Below are positions 53,010 to 62,092 of a stretch of DNA of 64,000 nucleotides, in pieces. The notes below the pieces were generated by a model. That model had not been told where the DNA came from and did not search any database. It was given only the letters and a program-made list of their open reading frames with translations. Source of the stretch: Microbacteriaceae bacterium (GTDB taxonomy: Bacteria > Actinomycetota > Actinomycetes > Actinomycetales > Microbacteriaceae); NCBI GenBank assembly GCA_019638805.1, contig JAHBTA010000002.1, forward strand, positions 434,001-498,000. The letters are read 5' to 3'. The first letter of the stretch is position 1. Every line of letters starts with the position of its first letter. The position numbers and the translations under genes were made by a program.

Positions 53010-53858
53010 TCAGCCCGCGAAGGGAGCCGAGCCGGAACCGCGGGCGAGGATCGCCGCGTAGGCCTCCGGGCTCGTGAGGTTCTCGCCCAGCCGGTTCGGC
53101 TTGCCCGAGCCGTGGTAGTCGCTCGCGCCCGTCATGACGAGTCCGAAGCGGGTGGCCAGGTCGACCCAGCGCTCATGCGTCGACGCGGGGTTGTCGCGGT
53201 GCTCGACCTCGAGGCCGAAGAGTCCCGCGTCGACGAGCGTGCGGACGCGCGTGTCGGTGAGCAGCCGGTCCGGTCCGCGACCGCCCGGATGCGCGATGAC
53301 CGCGACGCCGCCGGCCTCGGCGATGACGCGCACGCCGTCGACCGGCAGGGGCGCCTTGTGCGGCCGGTAGTAGCCGCCACGCCAGTGCAGGATGCTCTGG
53401 AACGCCGCCGAGCGGTCCGGCACGTGGCCGCGCGCGACGAGCGCGTCGGCGATGTGCGGCCGGCCGACGGTCGCACCGGGCGTGGTCTGGGCGAGCACGT
53501 CCTCCCAGTCGAGCGCGTAGTCGGCCGAGATGCGTTCCACCATGGCCTCCGCCCGGTGCAAGCGCTCGGCGCGGATGCGCTCGGTCACCGCGACCAGGGA
53601 AGCGTCGGCGGGGTCGACCAGATAGCCGAGGATGTGCACGCTCGCGTAATCCAGCTGGGTGCTGAGCTCGATCCCGGGGAGCACCGTCAGGCCCGTGCCC
53701 CGCGCGGCCTCGAAGGCCTCGCCCCAGCCCGCCGTCGAATCGTGGTCGGTCAGGGCGACCACGTCGAGCTCCGCGGTCACGGCCGCGCTCACCAGCTCGG
53801 CCGGCGACTCGGTGCCGTCGGACACGCTCGAGTGCGTGTGCAGGTCGATCCGCGGCAT
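53010..53858 (-). CDS. PHP-domain phosphoesterase (RNase AM/YciV-like)
   Basis: 282 residues. PHP metal motifs: DLHTHSSVSDG (His7 and His9 region), ALTDHDSTAG, GIELSTQLD, AVIAHPGGRG and MTGASDYHG. Predicted 3'-phosphoadenosine or 5'-3' oligoribonuclease activity like E. coli YciV (TrpH). ATG at 53858 with TACGAT 6 nt upstream. Divergent from the EEP gene with overlapping promoter hexamers. Confidence 0.92.
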   Translation of the reverse strand: MPRIDLHTHSSVSDGTESPAELVSAAVTAELDVVALTDHDSTAGWGEAFEAARGTGLTVLPGIELSTQLDYASVHILGYLVDPADASLVAVTERIRAERLHRAEAMVERISADYALDWEDVLAQTTPGATVGRPHIADALVARGHVPDRSAAFQSILHWRGGYYRPHKAPLPVDGVRVIAEAGGVAVIAHPGGRGPDRLLTDTRVRTLVDAGLFGLEVEHRDNPASTHERWVDLATRFGLVMTGASDYHGSGKPNRLGENLTSPEAYAAILARGSGSAPFAG

Positions 53859-53864
53859 CTGGTC

Positions 53865-53874
53865 ATCGTAGGCT
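53865..53874. promoter_or_regulatory. Overlapping divergent leaderless -10 elements (PHP / EEP genes)
   Basis: Minus-strand TACGAT (53870-53865), 6 nt before the ATG at 53858, and plus-strand TAGGCT (53869-53874), 9 nt before the ATG at 53884, share two bases. Only 25 bp separate the two start codons. Confidence 0.5.
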
Positions 53875-53883
53875 CGCCCTGCC

Positions 53884-54978
53884 ATGTTCCGCCGCATCCT
53901 CGCCGCCGTCGCGCTGCTCGCGCTCGCGGGCGCGCTCGTGGTCGCGGGATGGCCGCAGCTGCTGGGGCTGGAGCGGCTCCCGGTCATCGCGCAGGTGGTC
54001 TCGCTGCGCGGGCTCGCGGTGCTCGTGGCGGCGGCGCTCGTGATCCTGTTCACGCTGTACTCGCTGCTGTCCCCGGTCGCCCGGCGCTTCGCGGGCGCGG
54101 TGGCCATGATGCTGCTGGTGTTCGCGGCCGTGACGGTCGCGGTGCTCGCCACGCGCGGGTTCGGCGACCCGGCCATGCAGACCCGTGCGCCCGCGGATAT
54201 CGCCGTTCTCAGCTGGAACACCCTGGGCGACGCGCCGGGGGCCGAGGCGATCGCGGAACTCGCGATCGAGACCGAGGCGGATGTCGTGGTGCTTCCCGAG
54301 ACGAGCGCCGAGACCGCCGACATCGCGGCCGCGATCATGGGATCGGCGGGTCACCCGATGCAGGCGCTGCACCTGAGCCTGGACGAGATCTCCAAGGCGC
54401 GCACGACGTCGGTGCTGATCAGTACCGCCCTCGGGGAGTACGCGCGAGACGCGGAGGCCGGGACGACGCCCACCCTGCCCAGCCTCGTGCTGCGACCCGT
54501 GGACGGGAGTGGTCCGGTCATCGTCGCGGCGCATCCGGTCGCCCCGGTGCCGGGCGAGATGGCGGCCTGGCGCTCGGGGCTGGAGTGGCTCGCGCTGCAG
54601 TGCGGGGGGTCGGGGGCTGGGGCTGGGGCTGGGCTGGGGGCTGGGGCCGGGGCTGGGGCCGGGGCTGGGGCGGGCGGCGGGGTGATCCTCGCGGGGGATC
54701 TGAACTCGACGCTGGATCACTACACCGGGCTGGGGACCTCGGGCGAGGCGGGCGGGTCCGTCGGCGACCTCGGGCGATGCCGAGATGCCGCACGAGCGAC
54801 CGGCAACGGCGCGGTCGGCACCTGGCCCACCTCGCTGCCGCCGCTGCTGGGGGCACCCATCGACCATGTCATGGCGACCCCAGAGTGGGAGATCATCGGC
54901 TTCCGCGTCGTGGGGTCGCGCGACGGCGACGGGAGCGACCACCGACCCGTGCTGGCGCAGCTGCGGCCGGCGGGGTAA
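53884..54978 (+). CDS. Membrane endonuclease/exonuclease/phosphatase (EEP) family protein
   Basis: 364 residues. Three N-terminal TM helices (about 6-22, 35-52, 60-90), then the extracytoplasmic EEP domain: SWNTLGDAPGAEAIAELAIETEADVVVLPE (metal Asn and Glu), GVILAGDLNSTLDHY, IDHVMATPEW, GSDHRPVLAQL (catalytic His and metal Asp). A Gly/Ala-rich insertion (nt about 54610-54680) sits immediately before the GDLN metal motif. Substrate unknown; sphingomyelinase/DNase I-like surface enzyme is a guess. Divergent from the PHP gene. Confidence 0.88.
   Translation: MFRRILAAVALLALAGALVVAGWPQLLGLERLPVIAQVVSLRGLAVLVAAALVILFTLYSLLSPVARRFAGAVAMMLLVFAAVTVAVLATRGFGDPAMQTRAPADIAVLSWNTLGDAPGAEAIAELAIETEADVVVLPETSAETADIAAAIMGSAGHPMQALHLSLDEISKARTTSVLISTALGEYARDAEAGTTPTLPSLVLRPVDGSGPVIVAAHPVAPVPGEMAAWRSGLEWLALQCGGSGAGAGAGLGAGAGAGAGAGAGGGVILAGDLNSTLDHYTGLGTSGEAGGSVGDLGRCRDAARATGNGAVGTWPTSLPPLLGAPIDHVMATPEWEIIGFRVVGSRDGDGSDHRPVLAQLRPAG
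54610..54680 (+). repeat. In-frame GGGGCT repeat encoding Gly-Ala tract
   Basis: Repeated GGGGCT/GGGGCC hexamers encoding alternating Gly and Ala inside the catalytic domain of the EEP protein. The array length is probably slippage-prone. Confidence 0.85.
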
Positions 54979-55149
54979 GGGGGTCGGGCTCTTCGGCTCG
55001 GAGCTTCGCGGGCGCCGATGGGCCTTCCGCTCGCGCGCGCCCTTGCACTGCCCCCTGCGTCCCCTCCCTCATGGATCTGAATTCGACGATCTTTCCCCAT
55101 TATTAGAATTCCAGTCGAAAATGTCTCTGGTGGGTGTCATGATCGATGT

Positions 55150-56751
55150 ATGACCTCCTCCTTGGCTGATGTGCTCGCCGCGATCGGCGACGTGTCGGTC
55201 GGGTTCGCTCCCCCGGACCCGTCCGGGCTCGACGACGACGCACTGCTGAGCATGCAGCGCACGCTGGCCGAGGTGGGGCGCCGCGTCGACGCGACCCAGG
55301 CACGTTTCGCCGCGGAGGTCGCGCATCGGTCGCGGCCAGAGCTCGGGTACGACGGCCTGGCACAGAAGCGAGGCGCGCGCACCCCGGAGCGGCTGGTGCA
55401 GCAGATTACCGAGACCTCGGCGGGTGAGGCACGGTCGCTGGTGCGGGTGGGAAAGCTCATGGAGCAGGCCGGCGACGCGGGCGATGACACGACTGCAGAC
55501 GGGTCGCCGGACCCTTCGCGCGGGTGCGAGGCGGATGCCGCTCCGTGGCTGCGAGATGTCGCGACGGCGGTGGCAGCGGGTCGGCTTTCGATCGAACGGG
55601 CCGAGGCGATCCGAGCCGGTCTCGGGGTCGTGGACGAGCACTCTCCCGCCGACCTGACCGGCCGATTGACCGAAGCCGCTGCAACGCTGCTGCGCGAATC
55701 GCCCAGCCTGACGGTCGAGCGGCTGGCGGCGCGGGCGAGGTTCCTGCGGGCCGAGTTGGACGCCTCAGCGGTTGCCGCGAATGAGCGTCTCCTGCGAGAG
55801 CGCCGGTATCTTCACCTGATTCCCCAGGCGGACGGCATGACCCGGATCACCGGGCTGCTGGACCCGGAGTCCGCAGCTCTGGTGGGTTCCGCGATCGACG
55901 CGGCCACATCGCCGCGGCGGGGCGGGCCGCGCTTCGTCGATCCCGACGAGCAGAACCGCGCCGAGGAACTCACCCGGGACCCCCGTAGCATCGAGCAGAT
56001 CGCTCTGGACAGCCTGGTCGAGCTCATCCGCATCGCCGGCAACGCGGATGCCTCCACGATCCTGGGGGCGCGCCGCCCCGCTGTGCGGATCCTGGTCACC
56101 GCCCGCGACCTGACCGACGGGACAGGGCACGGAGTGATCGAAGGCCAGACCACCCCGGTCGGGATCGACACCGTGAAGCGTCACGTCTGCACCGCGGGCG
56201 GCATCCCGATCATGTTCGATCGCACAGGACAGGCGATCGATCTCGGCCGCACCGCCCGGCTGCACACCACCGCTCAGCGCATCGCAATCTCCGCCCGGGA
56301 CGGCGGGTGCATCTTCCCCGGCTGCGACCGACCACCATCTTGGTGTGAAGTGCACCATCCCGAGACATGGCTTCGAGGCGGCAGAACCTCGGTCGAGAAC
56401 GGGGTGCTCCTGTGCCGGCACCATCACATGCTCGTCCACAACAACGGGTGGGAAGTGACTCGACGGGGTGGGCAGTACTACGTCGTCCCCCCATCGACGG
56501 TCGACCCGACGCGTACCCCGATCCTCGCACCGAGCAAGAGTCCGGTGTTGCGACGGCTCCTGCAGCAAGCCCGTGAACCACGCGGGGGCGTTGCGTCCCG
56601 TGAGAGCGTTGCGTCCCGTGAGAGCGTTGCGTCCCGTGAGAGCGTTGCGTCCCGTGAGGGCGTTGCGTCCCGTGAGGGCGTTGCGTCCCGTGGTGCCATT
56701 GCACCTCCGGAGAACCGGGCACACCATGCGAGCCCGGCGGTGGGACAATGA
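55150..56751 (+). CDS. DUF222/HNH endonuclease-type protein
   Basis: 533 residues. N-terminal DUF222 region (helical, MQRTLAEVGRRVDATQARFAAEVAHRSRPELGYDGLAQ), C-terminal HNH nuclease with the zinc/metal motif CIFPGCDRPPSWCEVHHPETW ... NGVLLCRHHHMLVHNNGWEV (about 392-440). Such proteins are multicopy in Microbacteriaceae; a mobile-DNA or restriction-like role is suspected but unproven. The 3' end carries six 18-bp repeats encoding VASRES units. Stop overlaps the start of the aminopeptidase gene (ATGA). Confidence 0.92.
   Translation: MTSSLADVLAAIGDVSVGFAPPDPSGLDDDALLSMQRTLAEVGRRVDATQARFAAEVAHRSRPELGYDGLAQKRGARTPERLVQQITETSAGEARSLVRVGKLMEQAGDAGDDTTADGSPDPSRGCEADAAPWLRDVATAVAAGRLSIERAEAIRAGLGVVDEHSPADLTGRLTEAAATLLRESPSLTVERLAARARFLRAELDASAVAANERLLRERRYLHLIPQADGMTRITGLLDPESAALVGSAIDAATSPRRGGPRFVDPDEQNRAEELTRDPRSIEQIALDSLVELIRIAGNADASTILGARRPAVRILVTARDLTDGTGHGVIEGQTTPVGIDTVKRHVCTAGGIPIMFDRTGQAIDLGRTARLHTTAQRIAISARDGGCIFPGCDRPPSWCEVHHPETWLRGGRTSVENGVLLCRHHHMLVHNNGWEVTRRGGQYYVVPPSTVDPTRTPILAPSKSPVLRRLLQQAREPRGGVASRESVASRESVASRESVASREGVASREGVASRGAIAPPENRAHHASPAVGQ
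56590..56694 (+). repeat. 18-bp in-frame tandem repeat in the HNH gene
   Basis: Almost six copies of GTTGCGTCCCGTGAGAGC (with AGC/GGC variation), encoding VASRE(S/G). It lies after the HNH domain, 57 nt before the stop. Confidence 0.9.
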
Positions 56752-58322
56752 ACGCCATGGGCAACGAGAACCGGTCGACCACGCCGCAGTCGGCCACCTT
56801 CAAGGACTTCATCTCCTCGGGATGGGCCGACCGAACCGATGTGGCGCCGCCACCGCGTGCCCAGGCGCCCTACGCCGCGCGACGGCGAGAGCTCATCTCG
56901 GCGATGCACGCCGGTGAGCGTCTGATCGTCCCGGCCGGGCCGGCCAAGACTCGCGCGAACGACACCGACTATCCGTTCCGGGCGCACTCGGCGTTCTCGT
57001 ACCTCACCGGGTGGGGTTCCGATACAGTTCCGGGCTCCGTGCTCGTGCTGGAGCCCCGGCAGACGGGCGCTAGCGCTGCGGGCGCGGGCGCTCGCGGCAC
57101 TGGCGTGGGCGTTGGTGACTCAAGCGGCAGCGCTGCGGGCGCTGGCGCTGGCGACTCAAGTGGCGCCGGGCACGACGCGGTGCTCTACCTCATGCCGACC
57201 GCCGGACGCGACTCGGACGAGTTCTACGCCAACCCCGCGATCGGTGAGTTCTGGACCGGCCCGCGGCCGAGCCTGGCACACGTCGCCGCGGACCTCGGAA
57301 TCGAGACCCGGAACCTCGACGAGTTGGCGGGCGTGCTCGACGCGACCGACGCATCCACCCGGATCGTGCGGGAAGCCGACCCCGGGCTCACCGACCAGGT
57401 CGACGGTCGGCGCCTGCTCGCGGCCGAACTCGACGCGGACGCGTCGGAGACCATCGACGAGGACGGCGACAGCGTGCTGCTGCGCGACCTCAGCGAGCTG
57501 CGGCTGGTCAAGGACGAGTTCGAGATCTCCGAGATGCGCGCAGCGGTCGACGCGACCAAGCAGGGGTTCGACGATGTCATCGCCGACCTGCCGCAGATCG
57601 TCGCGCACCCGCGCGGCGAGCGTCTCGTCGAGGGCACCTTCTACCGACGCGCGCGGGCCGAAGGCAACACCGTGGGGTACGACACGATCGCCGCGAGCGG
57701 GCCGCACGCCTGCACGCTGCACTGGACGCGCAACGACGGCCCCGTGGTCCCGGGCGATCTCATCCTGCTGGACGCGGGGATCGAACTCGATTCCCTGTAC
57801 ACGGCCGACATCACCCGCACGCTGCCCGTGAACGGCCGCTTCACCGAGGTGCAGCGGCGCGTCTACGAGGCGGTGCTCGAAGCGGCCGATGCCGCACGCG
57901 CGGTCGTCAAGCCGGGCATCGTGTTCCGCGAGGTGCATGCCGCCGCCATGGCGGTCATCGCGCGCAAGACGGCCGAGTGGGGATTCCTGCCGGTCGGCGC
58001 GGAGGAGTCGCTCCACGCCGATCTGCAGTACCACCGTCGCTACATGGTGCACGGCACGAGTCACCATCTCGGCATCGACGTGCATGACTGCGCCCAGGCG
58101 CGGCGCGAGCTCTACCTCGACGGTGAGGTGAAGGAGGGAATGGTCTTCACGATCGAGCCGGGACTGTACTTCCAGCCCGACGACCTGACCGTTCCCGAGG
58201 AGTACCGCGGTATCGGGGTGCGCATCGAGGACGACGTGCTCGTCACCTCGGACGGTTGCGAGAACCTCTCGGCGGGCATCCCGCGCACGGTCGACGAGGT
58301 GGAGGCGTGGCTGGCGGGGTGA
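56748..58322 (+). CDS. pepP: Xaa-Pro aminopeptidase (aminopeptidase P)
   Basis: 524 residues. Aminopeptidase-P N-domain (FRAHSAFSYLTGWG), then the pita-bread metallopeptidase domain with metal ligands in LLDAGIELDSLYTADITRT (two Asp), HGTSHHLGIDVHD (His), FTIEPGLYF (Glu) and GVRIEDDVL (Glu). An in-frame Gly/Ala/Ser-rich insertion (nt about 57070-57175) lies in the N-domain. Releases N-terminal residues next to Pro. Start ATG at 56748 overlaps the HNH stop. Confidence 0.94.
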   Translation: MNAMGNENRSTTPQSATFKDFISSGWADRTDVAPPPRAQAPYAARRRELISAMHAGERLIVPAGPAKTRANDTDYPFRAHSAFSYLTGWGSDTVPGSVLVLEPRQTGASAAGAGARGTGVGVGDSSGSAAGAGAGDSSGAGHDAVLYLMPTAGRDSDEFYANPAIGEFWTGPRPSLAHVAADLGIETRNLDELAGVLDATDASTRIVREADPGLTDQVDGRRLLAAELDADASETIDEDGDSVLLRDLSELRLVKDEFEISEMRAAVDATKQGFDDVIADLPQIVAHPRGERLVEGTFYRRARAEGNTVGYDTIAASGPHACTLHWTRNDGPVVPGDLILLDAGIELDSLYTADITRTLPVNGRFTEVQRRVYEAVLEAADAARAVVKPGIVFREVHAAAMAVIARKTAEWGFLPVGAEESLHADLQYHRRYMVHGTSHHLGIDVHDCAQARRELYLDGEVKEGMVFTIEPGLYFQPDDLTVPEEYRGIGVRIEDDVLVTSDGCENLSAGIPRTVDEVEAWLAG

Positions 58323-58348
58323 CAGCGCGGCTGGCCGGGTGACAGCTC
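58309..58348. repeat. 20-bp tandem duplication across the pepP stop codon
   Basis: GGCTGGCGGGGTGACAGCGC and GGCTGGCCGGGTGACAGCTC, adjacent copies; both contain an in-frame-looking TGA. A second case of a 3'-end duplication like that at the cupin gene. Confidence 0.7.
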
Positions 58349-59357
58349 AGCGCTTGCGGGGCAGCACCCGGTCCACGAGGCGACCGATCGCGGAGGCGCG
58401 TCGCGACGTGACCTCCCACTGCGAGAGCGCCACCGCGAGCACGAGCGCGACCCCGTAGAACAGATCGTTGACCCAGCGGGGCGAGCCCGCCAGTTGCAGG
58501 CCCTTGATTCCCACCGCCAGCACGTACATCGCCACGATCGTGCCCCACACGTTGAACCGGCCCCCGCGGAACTGGGTCGACCCGAGGAACACCGCGGTCA
58601 GCGCGGGCAGCAGGAAGCTCGGCCCCACGGTCGGATCCCCCGCGTTGATGCGGCTCGTGAGCAGAGCGCCCGCGAGGGCGGCGATCGCGCCCCCCGCCAC
58701 CAGCGTCCAGATGCGCAGGCGCTCCACATGCACGCCCGCGAGGCGGGCCGCCTCCGGGTTGTACCCGGCGGCGTAGGCGCGGCGTCCCACGGGCGTGCGC
58801 TCGAGCACATACCAGCTCAGCAGCGCGACGGCCAACAACACGTACACCGGGATCGTGACCCCGCCGAACTGGGTCGTCGCGATGAGCTTGTACTCGTCGC
58901 CCAGCCCCAGGATCTGCTGACTGCCCGAGACCCACGCCATCCCGGCGAGCAGGATCGAACTGATGCCGAGCGTCGCGATGATCGGTTCCACCCGTAGTCG
59001 GGTGATCACCAGCCCGGTCACCAAGCCGATGAGCGCCCCCGACAGGACCACTGCCGGAAGCTGCACCAGGATCGGAAGTCCCGCCTTGCCCAGCAGCCAC
59101 GCCGACACGATCGCCGCGAACCCCACCTGGGCGCCGATCGCCAGGTTGAGCGACCCGGCGATGAGCGGGATGAGCGCCGCAAGCGCGGCGAGCCCGGTGA
59201 GCGCCTCCGCATCCAGCAGCGAGCGCCACACCCCGACCTGCAGGAACTTCTGCGGGATCCACAGCGAGAAGATCACGAACATCACCACGAAGATGTAGAT
59301 CGCACTGATGTTGCGGAACGACAGGGCGCGCAAGACGTCGTCGCGCGTGGTGCTCAT
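58347..59357 (-). CDS. Sugar-type ABC importer permease (RbsC-like)
   Basis: 336 residues, about 8-10 TM. The LPALTAVFLGSTQFRGGRFNVWGTIVAMYVLAVGIKGLQLAG ending is typical of ribose/xylose-class permeases (BPD_transp_2). ATG at 59357. Order substrate-binding protein, ATPase, permease on the minus strand, with 4-bp overlap to the ATPase stop. Confidence 0.92.
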   Translation of the reverse strand: MSTTRDDVLRALSFRNISAIYIFVVMFVIFSLWIPQKFLQVGVWRSLLDAEALTGLAALAALIPLIAGSLNLAIGAQVGFAAIVSAWLLGKAGLPILVQLPAVVLSGALIGLVTGLVITRLRVEPIIATLGISSILLAGMAWVSGSQQILGLGDEYKLIATTQFGGVTIPVYVLLAVALLSWYVLERTPVGRRAYAAGYNPEAARLAGVHVERLRIWTLVAGGAIAALAGALLTSRINAGDPTVGPSFLLPALTAVFLGSTQFRGGRFNVWGTIVAMYVLAVGIKGLQLAGSPRWVNDLFYGVALVLAVALSQWEVTSRRASAIGRLVDRVLPRKR

Positions 59358-60931
59358 GGCTGCTCCTCGAGTTCGTGGCTCGGGGCTGCTGGACCGGAGG
59401 GCTTCCCGGACCGGTTCGGCGAGTCCGGCGCGTCCAGGCCGTAGCCCTCGGCGACCAGGCGGGGCTCGGTCAGATCGGATCCGGCGAGCGTCGCGGCGGC
59501 CCGCCCGTGACGCATGACGACGACGCGATGGCACAGTCGCAGCAGCTCCTTGGCATCCGACGAGCTGACCAGCACGGCCGCCCCCTCCGCCGCGGCGTCC
59601 TCGATGCGGTCGTAGATCGCCACCTTCGCGCCGATGTCGACGCCCTGCGTGGGCTCGTCCAGCAACAGGATGCCGGGGCCGTCGCGCAGAGACCGCGCCA
59701 TCACGATCTTCTGCTGGTTCCCCCCGCTGAACAGGCCGAACCCCTGCTCGGGCCGCTGCGGCCGGACGTCGTGGTCGCGCATGAGTCCGGCGACCTCGGC
59801 CCGCTCCCGGCGCCGGGAGATCCCGCCCAGCCACCCGGTCAGGGTTCGCAGTTGCGGCAGCGTGACGTTCTCGCGGGCGACCAGCTCGCGCACGGCGCCG
59901 AGCCGAGCCCGGTCGCCCGGGACGAATGCAACCCCGCGGCGCAGGCTCTCGGCCGGCGCGGGCCGCGCGTAGGCGCGGCCCGCCACCTCGAACCGGTCGG
60001 CGGTGGACGGCACGGCTCCGTAGAGCAGGGCGGGGACCGCCTCACGGCCGGAGCCGAGCACGCCGGCGACCCCGACGATCTCGCCGGGGCGCAACGCGAG
60101 GTCGAGGTGCTCCACGGTCCCGCCTCGCAGGCCGCGCACCTCGAGAACCGGCTCGGCGTCGGCGACGGTCGCGGACATCCGCTCGCGCTGCGCGGCCGCC
60201 GCGCTGCCGGTGATGAGCTCGACCAGGCGCCCGTGGTCGATGCCGGCGGCGGGCTCGTCGGCTACCTTGCGGCCGTCGCGCAGGACGACGACGCGGTCGG
60301 CGAGCCCGAGCACCTCGTCGAGTCGGTGCGAGACGAAGACGACGCCCGCACCATCCGCCGCGAGCCGGCGGACCGCCTCGAAGAGCACATCCACCTCGGT
60401 GCGGTGCAGCGACTCGGTCGACTCGTCCAGCACGAGCACGTTCGAGGTGCCGGTCCATCCGTCGAGCGCGCGGCTGATCGCGACGATGGCGCGCTGGGCC
60501 GGGGTCAGGTCGCGCACGGGCGCGTCGATGTCGAAGGCCTCACCGAACCGCTCGGCGAGCTCCCGCGCGCGATCGCGTTCGTCGCGGGTGTGTACGGGGG
60601 CGAATGAGCCGGCGCCACCCGCCGTGACGAGCATGAGGTTCTCGGCGGCGGAGAGCTCGCCGATGAGCGCGAGGTCCTGATGGATGATGTGCAGCCCGGT
60701 GCCGGGCTCGAGCTCGACCGTGCCGGCATCCGCCGTGTAGGCGCCGGAGAGGATCTTGACCAGCGTCGACTTCCCCGAGCCGTTGTGCCCGACGACCGCG
60801 ACGATCTCGCCCGCGTGCACGTCGAGGCTCACGTCATCCAGCGCCACGAGGTCGGGGAACGACTTGACGATCCCCGAGACGCGGAGCAGCGGTGGCCGGG
60901 GAGGCCCGGCGGACGGGACTCCCCGGCTCAC
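59354..60931 (-). CDS. Sugar-type ABC importer ATPase (two-domain, RbsA-like)
   Basis: 525 residues with two ABC domains. First: Walker A VGHNGSGKSTLVKILSG (about 48-64), signature LTPAQRAIVAISRA (degenerate LSGGQ), Walker B VLVLDESTESL. Second: degenerate Walker A VAGVLGSGREAV, SGGNQQKIVMARSL signature, and ILLLDEPTQGVDIG. This asymmetry is usual for sugar importers of this class. GTG start 2 bp after the substrate-binding protein stop. Confidence 0.92.
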   Translation of the reverse strand: MSRGVPSAGPPRPPLLRVSGIVKSFPDLVALDDVSLDVHAGEIVAVVGHNGSGKSTLVKILSGAYTADAGTVELEPGTGLHIIHQDLALIGELSAAENLMLVTAGGAGSFAPVHTRDERDRARELAERFGEAFDIDAPVRDLTPAQRAIVAISRALDGWTGTSNVLVLDESTESLHRTEVDVLFEAVRRLAADGAGVVFVSHRLDEVLGLADRVVVLRDGRKVADEPAAGIDHGRLVELITGSAAAAQRERMSATVADAEPVLEVRGLRGGTVEHLDLALRPGEIVGVAGVLGSGREAVPALLYGAVPSTADRFEVAGRAYARPAPAESLRRGVAFVPGDRARLGAVRELVARENVTLPQLRTLTGWLGGISRRRERAEVAGLMRDHDVRPQRPEQGFGLFSGGNQQKIVMARSLRDGPGILLLDEPTQGVDIGAKVAIYDRIEDAAAEGAAVLVSSSDAKELLRLCHRVVVMRHGRAAATLAGSDLTEPRLVAEGYGLDAPDSPNRSGKPSGPAAPSHELEEQP

Positions 60932-60933
60932 GC

Positions 60934-62058
60934 TCAGCCCGCCAGCCAGTTCGCGGCGAACCGGTCCTGGTAGTCCGGGATCGCGACGTAGCCGACCACC
61001 GGATCCGCGGGCACATTGCTCGAGTCGATGATCCGGGTGAGCGTCGACGCGCCGGTCGAGGGGTCCGGCCACTGGTACGGCTGGTCCTGCATCTCACGCA
61101 GCAGCTGGTCCAGGACCGTCCACATCATGAGGCTCAGGTCGACCGACAGGGTCGCGTCCTCCTCGCCCGCGCCGATCTGCTCGTAGTTCGGCGGAGCCGT
61201 CCACATCCCGATGCCCTTGACGTCGATGCCGGCCAGGCTCAGCTTCTGCGGGAGCCCGATCTGCACCTCGTCGACCGCGGAGATGAAGTACTGCGTCTGC
61301 GGGTTGGCCTGCAGATCGCTCACCACGCGGTCGGCCGCGGTCGAGCCGAGCTCGGCCACCGGGATGTCGACCTCGCGCAGCGTGCAATCCGGGCACAGCT
61401 CGGCGAGCTTCGCCTTCGCGCCCTCGAGCTCGAGCGGCGAGAACGGGAACTCCGGAATGTTGTAGAACACGTACTCCGTGGCTCCGTCCGAGCGCAGCAC
61501 GGCCGCGGCAGCCAGGGCGGCACCGTTGGCCTTCATCCACTCGGGGCCGTTGAACGCCTCGGGCAGACCGAACTCGACCGTGTTCATGACCGAGCCGCTC
61601 ACGAGCGGGATGCCCGCGGCATCCAACTGCGCGATCTGCGGCTCGAAGAAGATCGGGTCGAGCGTGATGTTGATGATGCCGTCGGGCGCGAGCTCGACCA
61701 CCGAGTTCATGGCCGTGTTGATGCTCTGCGCGTCGCGACCGACCTCGACCCGCTCGAGCTGGAGCCCGAGCAGTTCGGCGGGCGCCTGCAGGTTGGCCCA
61801 CATCACCGCGCTGACCGGGGTGCCCACGTCGAGGTAGACCACGTGGGTGCCGGGTGCGACCGGGGCGGCGAGCGGCTCGTCGATGAGCAGGTTCTTGTCG
61901 CCTCCACCCAGCCAGGGCTGGAGGAACTCCTCGGCCGCCGCGACATCCGCGGTGGCCTCGTCGTCACCGAAGGGGGCCTCGGCGGAGCAGGCCGCGAGGG
62001 TCATCGCCGCGACCGCCGTCATCGCGACGGCGCCAAGGCGCAGGGTTCGTCGATGCAT
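60934..62058 (-). CDS. Periplasmic-type (lipoprotein) sugar-binding protein
   Basis: 374 residues. Signal peptide with lipobox LAAC (Cys24), then a Peripla_BP_4-type domain: GTHVVYLDVGTPVSAVMWANLQAPAELLGLQLERVEVG, DGIINITLDPIFFEPQIAQLDAAGIPLVSG, VDEVQIGLPQKLSLAGIDVKGIGMW. The ligand is unclear; adjacent aldehyde dehydrogenase suggests a non-sugar possibility. ATG at 62058 with GGAAAGGAAG ribosome-binding site. Confidence 0.9.
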   Translation of the reverse strand: MHRRTLRLGAVAMTAVAAMTLAACSAEAPFGDDEATADVAAAEEFLQPWLGGGDKNLLIDEPLAAPVAPGTHVVYLDVGTPVSAVMWANLQAPAELLGLQLERVEVGRDAQSINTAMNSVVELAPDGIINITLDPIFFEPQIAQLDAAGIPLVSGSVMNTVEFGLPEAFNGPEWMKANGAALAAAAVLRSDGATEYVFYNIPEFPFSPLELEGAKAKLAELCPDCTLREVDIPVAELGSTAADRVVSDLQANPQTQYFISAVDEVQIGLPQKLSLAGIDVKGIGMWTAPPNYEQIGAGEEDATLSVDLSLMMWTVLDQLLREMQDQPYQWPDPSTGASTLTRIIDSSNVPADPVVGYVAIPDYQDRFAANWLAG

Positions 62059-62092
62059 CGCTTGCACTTCCTTTCCTCGGGGTGTTGCTGTG

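Noticed and set aside
54979..55149. Promoter or repeat element upstream of the HNH gene
   Set aside because: An A+T-rich patch with two GAATTC sites is present (55079-55115), but no convincing -10/-35 pair or repeat structure could be assigned.
56590..56694. Possible CRISPR array
   Set aside because: Repeats are contiguous 18-mers without spacers and encode protein in frame.
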